The notes below the pieces were generated by a model that was not told where the DNA came from, did not search any database, and was given only the letters and a program-made list of their open reading frames with translations. This document shows positions 1 through 9,352 of a DNA stretch of 42,925 bases, one piece after another. Source of the stretch: an uncultured Cryomorphaceae bacterium (GTDB lineage Bacteria > Bacteroidota > Bacteroidia > Flavobacteriales > UBA7430); assembly GCA_902551855.1 (NCBI GenBank), contig CACDER010000006.1, positions 1-42,925 on the forward strand. Reading direction: 5' to 3'. The translations under genes and the position numbers were made by a program. Within the stretch, counting starts at the first letter, position 1; each line of letters opens with the position of its first letter.

Positions 1-2
1 GA

Positions 3-326
3 GTTGGACCAAGAGTTAGAAACTCGGATATAATTCCTGGAGTTGAGATGGACAAAAAGGGAAAAGTTATTTCATATGATATTGAAAAACAATGTGTTTC
101 AGTTTTTAGTAATATAAAGAATATTTTAGAAGATTCCGGTTCCCGTTGGGAAAATATAATTGATGTAACTGTCTTTTTAACTAATATGAAGTCTGATTTT
201 AAAATTTATAATAAAGTTTATTCAGATTTTTTTAAAGATAATAAACCCTGTAGAACAACAGTTGAAATATTATCACTACCTACTCCAATTAATATTGAAT
301 TAAAAGTTATTGCAATTATTGATTAG
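3..326 (+). CDS. RidA-family protein, 2-aminomuconate deaminase-like (5' partial)
   Basis: The reading frame is open to the left edge of the window, so the gene begins upstream; the ATG at 48 is internal. The protein shows the RidA/YjgF core: a helix around QCVSVFSNIKNIL, the strand DVTVFLTNM, NKVYSDFF, and the ending RTTVEI...IELKVIAI. The upstream part reads GPRVRNSDIIPGVE, which resembles 2-aminomuconate deaminases of the kynurenine branch of tryptophan degradation more than general enamine deaminases. If so, it hydrolyses 2-aminomuconate in the cytoplasm, and other kynurenine-pathway genes may lie to the left. It ends 8 bases before ileS. Family membership is secure; substrate is an inference from short motifs. 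Confidence 0.8.
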   Translation, partial: VGPRVRNSDIIPGVEMDKKGKVISYDIEKQCVSVFSNIKNILEDSGSRWENIIDVTVFLTNMKSDFKIYNKVYSDFFKDNKPCRTTVEILSLPTPINIELKVIAIID

Positions 327-334
327 TTTATATC

Positions 335-3300
335 ATGAAAAAATTTAAAGAATATAAATCATTAAATCTTCCTAATGATTCAAGAGAAATACTTGATTAT
401 TGGAAAAAACATAAAATTTTTGAAAAAAGTGTTAAAAAAAATTCTGTAAATAAACCTTATATTTTTTACGAAGGTCCTCCTTCAGCTAATGGTATGCCTG
501 GAATTCATCATGTAATGGCAAGAACTATCAAAGATATTTTTTGTAGGTATAAGACTTTAAAAGGATTCCTAGTTGAGAGAAAAGCAGGATGGGATACTCA
601 TGGATTGCCTGTTGAATTAAGTGTAGAAAAAGAACTAAATATTTCAAAAGAAGATATCGGAAATAAAATATCGATTGAAGAATATAATAATGAATGTAAA
701 AAAACTGTAATGAAGTATACCCATGTCTGGAATAAATTAACCTCAGATATGGGATACTGGGTTGATACTCAAAACCCGTATATAACTTATCAAAGTAAAT
801 ATATGGAAAGTGTTTGGTCTATTTTATCTAAACTATATGATAAAAATCTAATTTATAAAGGGTATACAATTCAACCTTTTTCTCCTGCTGCGGGGACTGG
901 GTTAAGTTCACATGAGTTAAACCAACCCGGATGTTATAAAATGATTACTGATACTTCCGCCATTGCTCTTTTTGAATTAATTCCTAGTTCAATTAAGTTT
1001 GTAAAACTCAAACAAATTAATTCTCCCATATTTGCTTTGGCATGGACTACCACTCCTTGGACCCTTCCTTCGAATACTGCCTTGTGTGTTGGTGAAAATA
1101 TTCAATATTCTCTAGTAGAAACATTTAACCAGTATGATGGGAAAAATATAATAATAATAATAGCAAAAAACTTAATCAACAAACAACTCGTTGGAAAGTA
1201 CTTTCAAACTTCTGATGTGAAAGAATTTCAAAATTATAAACATTTAAATAAAAAAATTCCATTCAGAGTATTATTCGATTTTAAAGGAAAAGATATAGTT
1301 GGTGTTAAATATAAACAATTATTAAATTACGCTAAACCATATAAAGGTTGTGAAAATGCTTTCAGAATTATTTCTGGTGATTTTGTAACAACTGAAGATG
1401 GAACTGGAATTGTTCATATTGCTCCTACATTTGGTTCTGATGACTCAATTGTTGCTAAAAAATTTAATATCCCCTCTTTGCTGGTAATGAATAAAAATAA
1501 TCAACCAATTCCTATAGTTAATTTACAGGGGAAATTTATCTCTGGTATGGGAGATTTATCTGGTATGTATGTTAAAAACGAATTCTATGAGAAGAATAAC
1601 CGCCCAAAAAAATCTGTTGATGTTATAATAATCATTAATCTTAAAGTCCAAAGTAAGTTATTTTATTCCCAAAAATATGAACATTCCTATCCACACTGTT
1701 GGAGAACAGATAAGCCAATATTATATTATCCACTTGATTCCTGGTTTATAAAAACTACAGAATACAAAAATAAATTAATTACACTCAATGATTCTATAAA
1801 TTGGAAACCAAACTCGACTGGGGTTGGAAGATTTAAAAATTGGCTTGAGAACCTAAATGACTGGAATCTTTCAAGATCTAGATTCTGGGGAATCCCCATT
1901 CCTATTTGGTCAACAAAAGACGAGAGTGAAAGAATCTGTATTGGCTCAATCGAGGAACTTTATAATGAATGTGAAAAATCATTAAAATATGGCATAATGA
2001 AACATAACCCTTTGAAAGATTTTATTGTAGGGGATTTTAGTGATATTAATTATTCAAAAATAGACTTACATAAAAATTATGTTGATAAAATAATTTTATG
2101 CTCATCTGACTTTAAACCTATGTACAGAGAAAACGACCTTGTAGATGTTTGGTTTGATTCTGGAGCTATGCCTTATGCTCAGCATCATTATCCTTTTGAA
2201 AATAAAAATTTAATTGATGAAAATAAAAATTTTCCTGCAGATTTTATCGCTGAAGGAGTAGATCAAACAAGAGGTTGGTTTTTCACTTTACATGTTATAT
2301 CTACAATGTGTTTCAATTCGGTAGCTTTTAAAAATGTAATTTCAAATGGATTAGTACTTGATAAAAATGGTTCAAAAATGTCTAAGAGACTAGGAAATTC
2401 AATAGATCCATTTCTGACAATTAGTAAATATGGTCCTGACGCTACAAGATGGTATATGATTTCTAATTCTCAACCTTGGGATAATTTAAAATTTGATTTT
2501 GATGGGATAACTGAAATTCAAAGAAAATTTTTTGGGACATTACATAATACATATTCATTTTTTGCATTATATGCTAACATAGACGGATTTAATTACTCTG
2601 AAAAAGAAATTGACTTTAATAATAAACCTGAAATTGATAGGTGGATAATTTCATCACTTAATTCATTGTTACTAAAAGTTGAAGTAGAATACGAAAATTA
2701 TGAACCAACTAAAGTTACTCGTTTAATTCAAAAATTTGTAACTGAAAATCTAAGTAATTGGTATGTAAGACTTTGTAGGAGGAGATTTTGGAAAGGAGAT
2801 TACACTGAAGATAAAGTCTCAGCTTATCAGACACTATTTACCTGTCTAATTGAAATTTGTAAAATTTCATGCCCAATTTCTCCATTTTATTTTGATAAAT
2901 TATACTTAGATTTAGTGAGTAGTTCAGACTACAATAAAAATTTATCCGTTCATCTTTCTGAATTTCCAGTAATAAATTCAAAATTTATAGATTTAAGTTT
3001 GGAAAAAAGAATGAAGTTGGCCCAAAATATTTCCTCAATGGTATTATCTCTTAGAAAAAAGGAAAAAATTAAAGTTAGACAACCATTGTCTAAAATTATA
3101 ATTCTATCCTCAGACGAAGAAATTAAAAGTGATATCATATCAATAAGCAACTATATTTTAACTGAGGTAAATGTTAAGAAGATTGATTTTATGTCAAATA
3201 GTTCAGATATATTAAAGAAAAATATTAAACCCAATTTCAAAATACTTGGACCAAAATATGGCAAGATGATAAAATATATAAACAAAAAAATTTCTAATTT

Positions 3301-3739
3301 CAATCAAAATCAAATTAACAAAATTGAAAAATATGGTTATATTGAAATTTTACTTAATAATACTAAAATTATAATCAAAAAAGAGGATGTAATAATTAAT
3401 TCAAATGAGATAGATGGATTATCTATAAGTAACAATTATGGACTAACAATTGCTTTAGATATTGAACTAACAGATAAACTTATTTTCGAGGGAATTGCCA
3501 GAGAACTAATAAATAGAATTCAAAATTTAAGAAAAGAAAAAAAATTTAATGTTACAGATAAAATAATATTATATATTTTGTGTGATAACAAAATTAATGA
3601 AGCAATTATAAATAATAAAGATTACATTTGCGAAGAAACATTAATTAAAGAAATTAATTTTTTAAAACATAAGCCCAAAAGTTTTAATCATATTGAATTT
3701 AACAATTTAAAAAGCTATATTGAAATAAAAAAATGTTGA
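335..3739 (+). CDS. ileS: Isoleucyl-tRNA synthetase, type 2 with GIHH signature
   Basis: Charges tRNA-Ile with isoleucine in the cytoplasm. The 1134-residue length fits the large IleRS form. The class I signature region reads GPPSANGMPGIHH: residues 56-59 are GIHH where most class I enzymes have HIGH, so first and third positions are swapped. The second signature KMSKR is intact at 681-685. The CP1 editing domain is recognisable from WTTTPWTLPSN and GTGIVHIAP. The C-terminal part is lysine- and isoleucine-rich with no clear zinc-binding cysteine cluster, as expected for the eukaryote-like type 2 enzyme common in Bacteroidota. Published work on IleRS2 links the GXHH swap to extreme mupirocin resistance. 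ATG at 335; the downstream DksA-like gene starts 4 bases after the stop. Confidence 0.97.
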   Translation: MKKFKEYKSLNLPNDSREILDYWKKHKIFEKSVKKNSVNKPYIFYEGPPSANGMPGIHHVMARTIKDIFCRYKTLKGFLVERKAGWDTHGLPVELSVEKELNISKEDIGNKISIEEYNNECKKTVMKYTHVWNKLTSDMGYWVDTQNPYITYQSKYMESVWSILSKLYDKNLIYKGYTIQPFSPAAGTGLSSHELNQPGCYKMITDTSAIALFELIPSSIKFVKLKQINSPIFALAWTTTPWTLPSNTALCVGENIQYSLVETFNQYDGKNIIIIIAKNLINKQLVGKYFQTSDVKEFQNYKHLNKKIPFRVLFDFKGKDIVGVKYKQLLNYAKPYKGCENAFRIISGDFVTTEDGTGIVHIAPTFGSDDSIVAKKFNIPSLLVMNKNNQPIPIVNLQGKFISGMGDLSGMYVKNEFYEKNNRPKKSVDVIIIINLKVQSKLFYSQKYEHSYPHCWRTDKPILYYPLDSWFIKTTEYKNKLITLNDSINWKPNSTGVGRFKNWLENLNDWNLSRSRFWGIPIPIWSTKDESERICIGSIEELYNECEKSLKYGIMKHNPLKDFIVGDFSDINYSKIDLHKNYVDKIILCSSDFKPMYRENDLVDVWFDSGAMPYAQHHYPFENKNLIDENKNFPADFIAEGVDQTRGWFFTLHVISTMCFNSVAFKNVISNGLVLDKNGSKMSKRLGNSIDPFLTISKYGPDATRWYMISNSQPWDNLKFDFDGITEIQRKFFGTLHNTYSFFALYANIDGFNYSEKEIDFNNKPEIDRWIISSLNSLLLKVEVEYENYEPTKVTRLIQKFVTENLSNWYVRLCRRRFWKGDYTEDKVSAYQTLFTCLIEICKISCPISPFYFDKLYLDLVSSSDYNKNLSVHLSEFPVINSKFIDLSLEKRMKLAQNISSMVLSLRKKEKIKVRQPLSKIIILSSDEEIKSDIISISNYILTEVNVKKIDFMSNSSDILKKNIKPNFKILGPKYGKMIKYINKKISNFNQNQINKIEKYGYIEILLNNTKIIIKKEDVIINSNEIDGLSISNNYGLTIALDIELTDKLIFEGIARELINRIQNLRKEKKFNVTDKIILYILCDNKINEAIINNKDYICEETLIKEINFLKHKPKSFNHIEFNNLKSYIEIKKC

Positions 3740-3743
3740 AATT

Positions 3744-4130
3744 ATGAAAAATGTAAGTAGAAGATACTCTGACTCAGATTTATTAGAATTTAAAAAACTT
3801 ATAAAAGAAAAAATTAATTCAGCTGGTGAAGATCTTAAAAGGTTGAGAGACTCAATTACCCAAAACGCTGGCAATGGTACTAATGATACATACTCTGCAT
3901 TCAAAGCTTTTGAAGAAGGATCTGAAACCCTTTCAAAAGAATCAAATTCATTGCTAGCTCAAAGACAAGAGAAATTTATTCTTGATTTAAAAAATGCATT
4001 AATTAGAATTGAAAATAAAACTTATGGTATTTGCAGAGTCACAGGTAAATTAATAAAAAAAGAAAGATTATTACTTGTTCCACATGCAACTTTGAGTATA
4101 GAAGCTAAACAGATGCAAAATAGAAAATAA
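3744..4130 (+). CDS. TraR/DksA family regulator lacking the zinc finger
   Basis: A 128-residue protein with a charged coiled-coil N-terminal half and a C-terminal region matching the DksA zinc-finger fold (YGICRVTGKLI, then PHATLS). Canonical DksA has a four-cysteine zinc site; here only one cysteine (in ICRVTG) survives, and the final CxxC equivalent is SIEA. This is the usual form of the short Bacteroidota TraR/DksA proteins encoded next to lspA. By family it is expected to bind RNA polymerase through the secondary channel and modulate transcription, but that role is inferred. It sits between ileS and lspA with 4- and 7-base gaps, so the three are probably co-transcribed. Confidence 0.9.
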   Translation: MKNVSRRYSDSDLLEFKKLIKEKINSAGEDLKRLRDSITQNAGNGTNDTYSAFKAFEEGSETLSKESNSLLAQRQEKFILDLKNALIRIENKTYGICRVTGKLIKKERLLLVPHATLSIEAKQMQNRK

Positions 4131-4137
4131 TCTTTTT

Positions 4138-4734
4138 ATGAAAAAATCAATTTTGATTATTCTTATCGTAATTTTAATTGATCAAGTCTTAAAAATTTAT
4201 GTGAAGTCATCCATGATTTTAGGTGAGGAGTACAAGATCTTAGATTGGTTTTATATACATTTTACAGAAAATAATGGAATGGCTTTTGGTTTGGAATTTG
4301 GGGGTAAGATTGGTAAAGTTATATTGATGATTTTAAGAATATCTTTTGTCCTAATAATGATTTCCTATCTTAAAAAAACACTTTTTAAAAAATATGATAA
4401 TTTATCATTACTAACTTTTTCCCTGATTATTGGAGGGGCTATAGGTAACATAATTGATGGTGTTTTTTATGGATATTTTTTTACATCAAGCTTAGGACAA
4501 ATTTCAACTTTTTCAATTAATGGAAATGGATACGCTCCGTTAATGTTTGGTAAAGTTGTTGATATGTTTTATTTTCCTTTGTACAAAGGGGTTTTACCTG
4601 ATTACATACCTTTTTTAGGAGGAGACTATTTTATATTCTTTAGACCTGTGTTTAATTTTGCAGATACATGTATATCTATCGGGGTCTTTCTGTTAATTTT
4701 ATTTAACAAAAAAATAATGAAATTTATCAATTAA
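4138..4734 (+). CDS. lspA: Lipoprotein signal peptidase (signal peptidase II)
   Basis: Inner-membrane aspartyl protease that removes signal peptides from diacylglyceryl-modified prolipoproteins. At 198 residues it is somewhat longer than the enterobacterial enzyme, as usual in this phylum. An N-terminal membrane segment carries the early LIDQVLK motif; three further hydrophobic segments follow. The catalytic aspartates are visible: D107 in GNIIDG and D176 in FNFADTCISIG. The NNGMAFG segment is also family-typical. Its last 8 bases overlap the 3' end of the convergent ABC-ATPase gene. Confidence 0.96.
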   Translation: MKKSILIILIVILIDQVLKIYVKSSMILGEEYKILDWFYIHFTENNGMAFGLEFGGKIGKVILMILRISFVLIMISYLKKTLFKKYDNLSLLTFSLIIGGAIGNIIDGVFYGYFFTSSLGQISTFSINGNGYAPLMFGKVVDMFYFPLYKGVLPDYIPFLGGDYFIFFRPVFNFADTCISIGVFLLILFNKKIMKFIN

Positions 4735-6403
4735 GATTTTTGACAAATAATTTTTTTGTGTCAACAACATTAGATTTCAAAATATCTTCAGCAAATCCAA
4801 CTTTAATTAATTCCCCTTCATTAATAACGCAAATTCTATCACAAAATGATTTTACAATATTTAAATTGTGAGAGATAAAAATGAAAGTTAAATTATATTT
4901 TTTTTTCAAAAAATTTAGTAAGTTTAAAATCTGTCCTTGAAGTGATAAATCCAATCCTGATATAGATTCATCAAATATAATAACTTTAGGTTTAACCGAA
5001 ATTGCCTTAGCTATAGCAACCCTCTGAATTTCTCCCCCTGATAATTGGTGTGGATATCTTTCTAAAATTTCTTTTTCTAACCCCACATCTGATAATAAAT
5101 TATTTAAATATTTTCTCATTTTAATATTATTAGATTCTAATTTATAATATTTAATTATTTCCATAATCATAATATCTATTTTTTGTGATGGATTTAATGA
5201 AGATTTAGTATTTTGAAAAATCATTTGAATATCTCTCCTTGAATTTAGTTTACTTTTAGTAATCTTTCCTGATGTTATTTTTTCTAAATTTAAAATACAT
5301 TTAACCATAGTGCTTTTTCCTGATCCTGATTTCCCAATAATTCCAATACACTCTCCTCTAAAAATTTTTAAATTAATATTTGATAAAGCTGAATGTATAA
5401 TATCACTTCTGAATAATCTTTTAATAAAATATTTTTTTGAAACATTAGTTAATTTAATAATAGGTTTATTTTCATATATTAAATTTCTATTTTTAATTAA
5501 AATTGTTTTTTCTAAAATATTTTCTTTTCGAAAGAAACTAAAATTGAAGTTTTTTTCTAAGACATTTTCTTTTGTCAAATATTTAATTAGATTGAATTTG
5601 TAACTTTCTTTAATTAATATTAAAGCTTTAGTATAGATATTTAAAGGATTTTGAAATAAATTTTTAGTTATGCTTTTTTCTAGAATTTTCCCTTTAAAAA
5701 TAACTATTATCCTTTTACTTATTTTTTCTACAATTGATAAATCATGACTTATAAATAAACAAGTAAGCTTAAATTTTTTTTGAATTTTCTTTAATAAGTT
5801 AATAATTTCACTTTGTGTTATATTGTCTAAAGAAGTCGTTGGCTCATCAGCTATTAATATTCTTGGATTACAAGATAACGCTATCGCAATTATGATCCTT
5901 TGAAGTTGACCTCCAGATAATTGATGTGGATAAGAATTGTAAATTCTCTCTATATCTGAAAAATCAACAGATTTTAATAAACTGTATGTTTTAATTTTTG
6001 AAAATTTATTATTGAGACCTAAATTATGTTTTACCCCTTCTAAAATTTGTTCACCACACTTTATTTTAGGATTTAGAGAATTTAAAGGATTTTGAAATAT
6101 AATTGATATTTCATTTAACCTAATTTTTCTCATTTCTTTTTCATCTAAATTTAATAATGGTATTTTCTCATTATTTTTATAATACCATATCTGCCCAGAA
6201 TCAATTTTTAAATTACTTGAACGTAATAGTGATAAAATTGTTAAACAAATTAAAGATTTTCCTGAACCGGATTCTCCAACCATAGAAATAAACTCAGACT
6301 CATAAATTTTAAAGCTTATAGAATGTAGAAGAGTATTTTTTTTTTCAATATTAGATATAGTAAGATTATCTATATGTAGTATTATATTATTTTTATTAAA
6401 CAA
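4727..6403 (-). CDS. Fused two-domain ABC transporter ATPase (oligopeptide/nickel type)
   Basis: Two ABC ATPase domains in one 558-residue chain, equivalent to DppD/DppF fused. Domain 1 has Walker A GESGSGKS near residue 43, signature LSGGQLQR and Walker B ILIADEP. Domain 2 has Walker A GKSGSGKST, signature LSGGEIQR and Walker B VIIFDES. By family it energises uptake or export of peptides or similar solutes, but no permease or binding-protein gene is adjacent, so the substrate is unknown. The start is taken as TTG at 6403, because the next in-frame methionine lies inside Walker A. The gene begins 5 bases after the stop of the serine-hydrolase gene on the same strand. Confidence 0.9.
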   Translation of the reverse strand: MFNKNNIILHIDNLTISNIEKKNTLLHSISFKIYESEFISMVGESGSGKSLICLTILSLLRSSNLKIDSGQIWYYKNNEKIPLLNLDEKEMRKIRLNEISIIFQNPLNSLNPKIKCGEQILEGVKHNLGLNNKFSKIKTYSLLKSVDFSDIERIYNSYPHQLSGGQLQRIIIAIALSCNPRILIADEPTTSLDNITQSEIINLLKKIQKKFKLTCLFISHDLSIVEKISKRIIVIFKGKILEKSITKNLFQNPLNIYTKALILIKESYKFNLIKYLTKENVLEKNFNFSFFRKENILEKTILIKNRNLIYENKPIIKLTNVSKKYFIKRLFRSDIIHSALSNINLKIFRGECIGIIGKSGSGKSTMVKCILNLEKITSGKITKSKLNSRRDIQMIFQNTKSSLNPSQKIDIMIMEIIKYYKLESNNIKMRKYLNNLLSDVGLEKEILERYPHQLSGGEIQRVAIAKAISVKPKVIIFDESISGLDLSLQGQILNLLNFLKKKYNLTFIFISHNLNIVKSFCDRICVINEGELIKVGFAEDILKSNVVDTKKLFVKNLN

Positions 6404-6408
6404 AAAAT

Positions 6409-7572
6409 TTAATTTTTATTTTTTTCATCTGAACTAATAATTTCAATTATATAATCTTTTAAATCTGATGGAAGAATTAATGAATCATATTTTTGAAAAT
6501 GACCTAACCTAACTGCTATAAGTTTTAATTCTGGAATTAAAATTAAATATTGACCTAGTAAACCAGTTAAGCAAAAGACTGTATGTTTAAATTCTTTATC
6601 AAATTTTCTCCAAGAATACGAATAATGGTTTACTATCCCGTTATTTAGAGATTCATGAACAAATTTTTTATCCAAGATTTGTTTACTTTTCCATACTCCT
6701 TTATTAAGATAAAGACTACCTATTCTTGCTAAATCAAGAGCATTTGTTATAAAACAACAATGACCTTTTTCAATAGACTTGTCTTTATCAATTGACCAAA
6801 GAGCGTTATAATTAGAATTCAAAGGAGTCCAAAGTTTATCAGATGTATATGAACTTATATTTTTTTTGGTTGCTCTCTGAATTATAAGTGCTAATAACAT
6901 TGTATTACCACTTAAGTATCTAAATTGTTCTCCAGGTTTCTCAGAGAAATTGAGATTTAATGTGAAATTTAAATTATTATTAGTTAAATAGGATTCAGCT
7001 AATTGCCCAAATGGATTAAAAGAATTTTCATTCCAGTATAATCCTGAACTCATTGTAATTAAATCTTTTATTGTTACCTGATTATTATAACTTTCTCCTT
7101 CTCTCTTTAATTCTGGTAAATATTTAATAATTTTTTCATTAATATCTCCGATGTGACCTTCCTTAATAGCTATACCTAAAAGGGATGTTACAATCCCCTT
7201 AGTGACAGAAAAAGTATTAGTAAAAGATTTTTCTGATCCAATATCCCAATACCTTTCAAAAACTAAACTATCACTTTTAATAATGATAAATGCAATTGAC
7301 TTATTTTCCTCTAAATAATTTTTAAGATTACTAGTAATTTCAAATGAATTAAATTTCTTTGATTTTTCCCATTGAATAGGATTCTTAGAAATTATTTCGC
7401 TAGTTTCATGAAAATATTTATAATCTTCTAGTGAGGCAGTAAAATTACCAAAAATATATCCTTTAAATAGGGCTGTATAAAAAAAGCTTTTTCCACTTAA
7501 AATAATCACAAAATTTATAAGTAATATTATTCCAATTATATACTTTAATTTTTTTGATATTTTAATTAACAT
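6409..7572 (-). CDS. Beta-lactamase-related serine hydrolase (class C / PBP4* family)
   Basis: A 387-residue protein with one N-terminal hydrophobic segment (about residues 11-33, signal anchor or signal peptide), followed by a class C beta-lactamase fold. The nucleophile motif SxxK appears as SVTK, in the context FSVTKGIVTSLLGIA; the second motif is YLSGN. A KTG-like third motif is not obvious; HTVFCLTGLLGQY occupies roughly that place. Members include D-aminopeptidases, esterases and true beta-lactamases, so substrate cannot be assigned. It acts in the periplasm if the N-terminal segment is a signal. Its start overlaps the lipB 3' end by 7 bases, so the two are probably co-transcribed. Confidence 0.87.
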   Translation of the reverse strand: MLIKISKKLKYIIGIILLINFVIILSGKSFFYTALFKGYIFGNFTASLEDYKYFHETSEIISKNPIQWEKSKKFNSFEITSNLKNYLEENKSIAFIIIKSDSLVFERYWDIGSEKSFTNTFSVTKGIVTSLLGIAIKEGHIGDINEKIIKYLPELKREGESYNNQVTIKDLITMSSGLYWNENSFNPFGQLAESYLTNNNLNFTLNLNFSEKPGEQFRYLSGNTMLLALIIQRATKKNISSYTSDKLWTPLNSNYNALWSIDKDKSIEKGHCCFITNALDLARIGSLYLNKGVWKSKQILDKKFVHESLNNGIVNHYSYSWRKFDKEFKHTVFCLTGLLGQYLILIPELKLIAVRLGHFQKYDSLILPSDLKDYIIEIISSDEKNKN

Positions 7573-8282
7573 AATTTAAATCTAAAAAGTTTTTCAAAAT
7601 GCTTTTTCAATTTTTCTTTTAAATTATTCATACTGATTTCTATACCTAATTCTTTGTTCATTGATGTTACAGACTTATCTTTAATTCCACATGGTATTAT
7701 TTTAGTAAAATTACTTAAATCATTGTTAACATTTAAAGCTAAGCCATGCATTGTTACCCATCTACTTGATTTAACTCCGAAAGCACAAATCTTTCTTGCA
7801 AACTCATTATTTCGATCAATCCAAACCCCTGTTTGACCTTCAATTCTTCCAGATTTAATATCGTATTCTAATAATGTTCTAATTACAACTTCTTCTAGTA
7901 ATCTTAGGTATTTATGAATATCAGTAAAAAAATTATCTAAGTCAAAAATAGGGTAGCAAACCAATTGACCAGGACCGTGATAAGTTATATCTCCTCCTCT
8001 GTTTATTTTATGGAATTTAATTCCTAACGAGTCTAATTCTATTTTATTTATTAGCAAGTTTGAAATTTTACCACTTTTGCCTATAGTAAAAACACTGTAA
8101 TGTTGACAAAAAAGCAGGTAACTTTTGGTTGGAATTTTAACTTGGTTTAATTTTTCTCTTTTTCTATTTTCACTCTTGATATCTAAAATTTCATTAAATT
8201 TAATTTCTTGAAACTTCCAAGCTTTACGAAAATCTATCAAACCTAAATCATGAAATTCAACTTCATTTAAATTATTACTCAT
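7566..8282 (-). CDS. lipB: Lipoyl(octanoyl) transferase
   Basis: Transfers octanoyl groups from acyl-carrier protein to lipoyl domains of 2-oxoacid dehydrogenases and the glycine cleavage H protein. Family motifs are clear: FTIGKSG, RGGDITYHGPGQL, the HGLALNV strand, and the active-site cysteine segment IIPCGIKDK with the downstream lysine. I choose the ATG at 8282, giving 238 residues starting MSNNLNEVEF. A GTG at 8312 would add ten residues and overlap the upstream SIS-isomerase gene by 20 bases, which is less likely. Confidence 0.95.
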   Translation of the reverse strand: MSNNLNEVEFHDLGLIDFRKAWKFQEIKFNEILDIKSENRKREKLNQVKIPTKSYLLFCQHYSVFTIGKSGKISNLLINKIELDSLGIKFHKINRGGDITYHGPGQLVCYPIFDLDNFFTDIHKYLRLLEEVVIRTLLEYDIKSGRIEGQTGVWIDRNNEFARKICAFGVKSSRWVTMHGLALNVNNDLSNFTKIIPCGIKDKSVTSMNKELGIEISMNNLKEKLKKHFEKLFRFKLC

Positions 8283-8292
8283 AAATGAAATT

Positions 8293-9276
8293 TTAAAATT
8301 TCTGTAGTTCACTTTTTAGATAATCTATCACGTCAATTTCTTCTGCAATTACATTATTTTTTTTTGATAAATTATACGAAACATGGTCACATAAATTTAT
8401 GAGATAAAATGTGTTTTCAATTATTGAATTTCCTTTTGACTCAATTTCAATTATTGAAGAGGTATATTTAGATATAATTTTTTTATTTATTTCCAATCTC
8501 TTAATATTTCTATAATAGTCTTTTTCATTCTTAAAAAAAATTACGGCTAAATTATTATTTTTATTTCTCCAACCGACTAATTCATTATGATTCATCTCCG
8601 GAATGGTATTTGTAAAACCTAGCATTTTTGAATTTTCATTTAATTGTTGCTTAAACCTTGTAACCATTCCAGAAAATCCCTCACAACTGTATAAAATTGG
8701 TATCTTACCAAATAAAATATCGGTTATTTTCTCTGATTCATTTTGAATTTTATTTTGATATTTATCAATTAAATCTGCAGAATTTAAAATTTCATTTACG
8801 AAATCATAACTAATAATATCATAATTATATAAAATAAATAATATTTGAGTTATTGAATATCCAATCATTGTTCTTGGAGATTTTGCTTTTGGAAGCATAA
8901 TGTAATTAAGATTTTTTTCTTTAGCCAAATCTATTAAAAGCCCACCAGAACTGATACATACAATTTCGCAATTCTTATGTAATGATTTATTAAAAACCTC
9001 AATAGTTTCCTCTGTATTACCAGAGAACGATGAACAAATAACTAAAGTATCTTCATTACTATATTTTGGTATATCATAACCCTTAATAACATTAATGGGT
9101 AAAATACTAGTATTTGAGACAAACTCAGACACTATTGTGCCTCCAATACCAGATCCCCCTAGACCAGAAATTATGACATTTTTAAATGATCGCTTTTTAC
9201 TTTTTAATTTAAAATTTTCTCCAATTTTTACCGCATCTCTGAGTTGATGGCTAAAATTTATTATCAAATCTTTCAT
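8293..9276 (-). CDS. Bifunctional phosphoglucose/phosphomannose isomerase-like SIS protein
   Basis: A 327-residue sugar-isomerase (SIS) protein. The first SIS domain opens with SGLGGSGIGG and contains SSFSGNTEET. The second half has LNENSKMLGF and PEMNHNELVGW, typical of the archaeal/Bacteroidota Pgi/Pmi family, where the Glu and His take part in ring opening and isomerisation. Expected reaction: fructose-6-phosphate to glucose-6-phosphate and/or mannose-6-phosphate. It heads the reverse-strand block SIS-lipB-serine hydrolase-ABC and is divergent from lysS across 76 bases. Choice between the two sugar substrates is not possible from motifs alone. Confidence 0.9.
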   Translation of the reverse strand: MKDLIINFSHQLRDAVKIGENFKLKSKKRSFKNVIISGLGGSGIGGTIVSEFVSNTSILPINVIKGYDIPKYSNEDTLVICSSFSGNTEETIEVFNKSLHKNCEIVCISSGGLLIDLAKEKNLNYIMLPKAKSPRTMIGYSITQILFILYNYDIISYDFVNEILNSADLIDKYQNKIQNESEKITDILFGKIPILYSCEGFSGMVTRFKQQLNENSKMLGFTNTIPEMNHNELVGWRNKNNNLAVIFFKNEKDYYRNIKRLEINKKIISKYTSSIIEIESKGNSIIENTFYLINLCDHVSYNLSKKNNVIAEEIDVIDYLKSELQKF

Positions 9277-9352
9277 AAAAAATTAGTTTTATTCGGCAAA
9301 TTAAAAAATTTTATTCTAAAAAAGTTGGTATATTTAAAACAAAATTAATTTA

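Noticed and set aside
5310-5603. Forward open frame inside the ABC ATPase gene
   Set aside because: Low-complexity Phe/Leu/Lys translation antisense to a well-supported gene.
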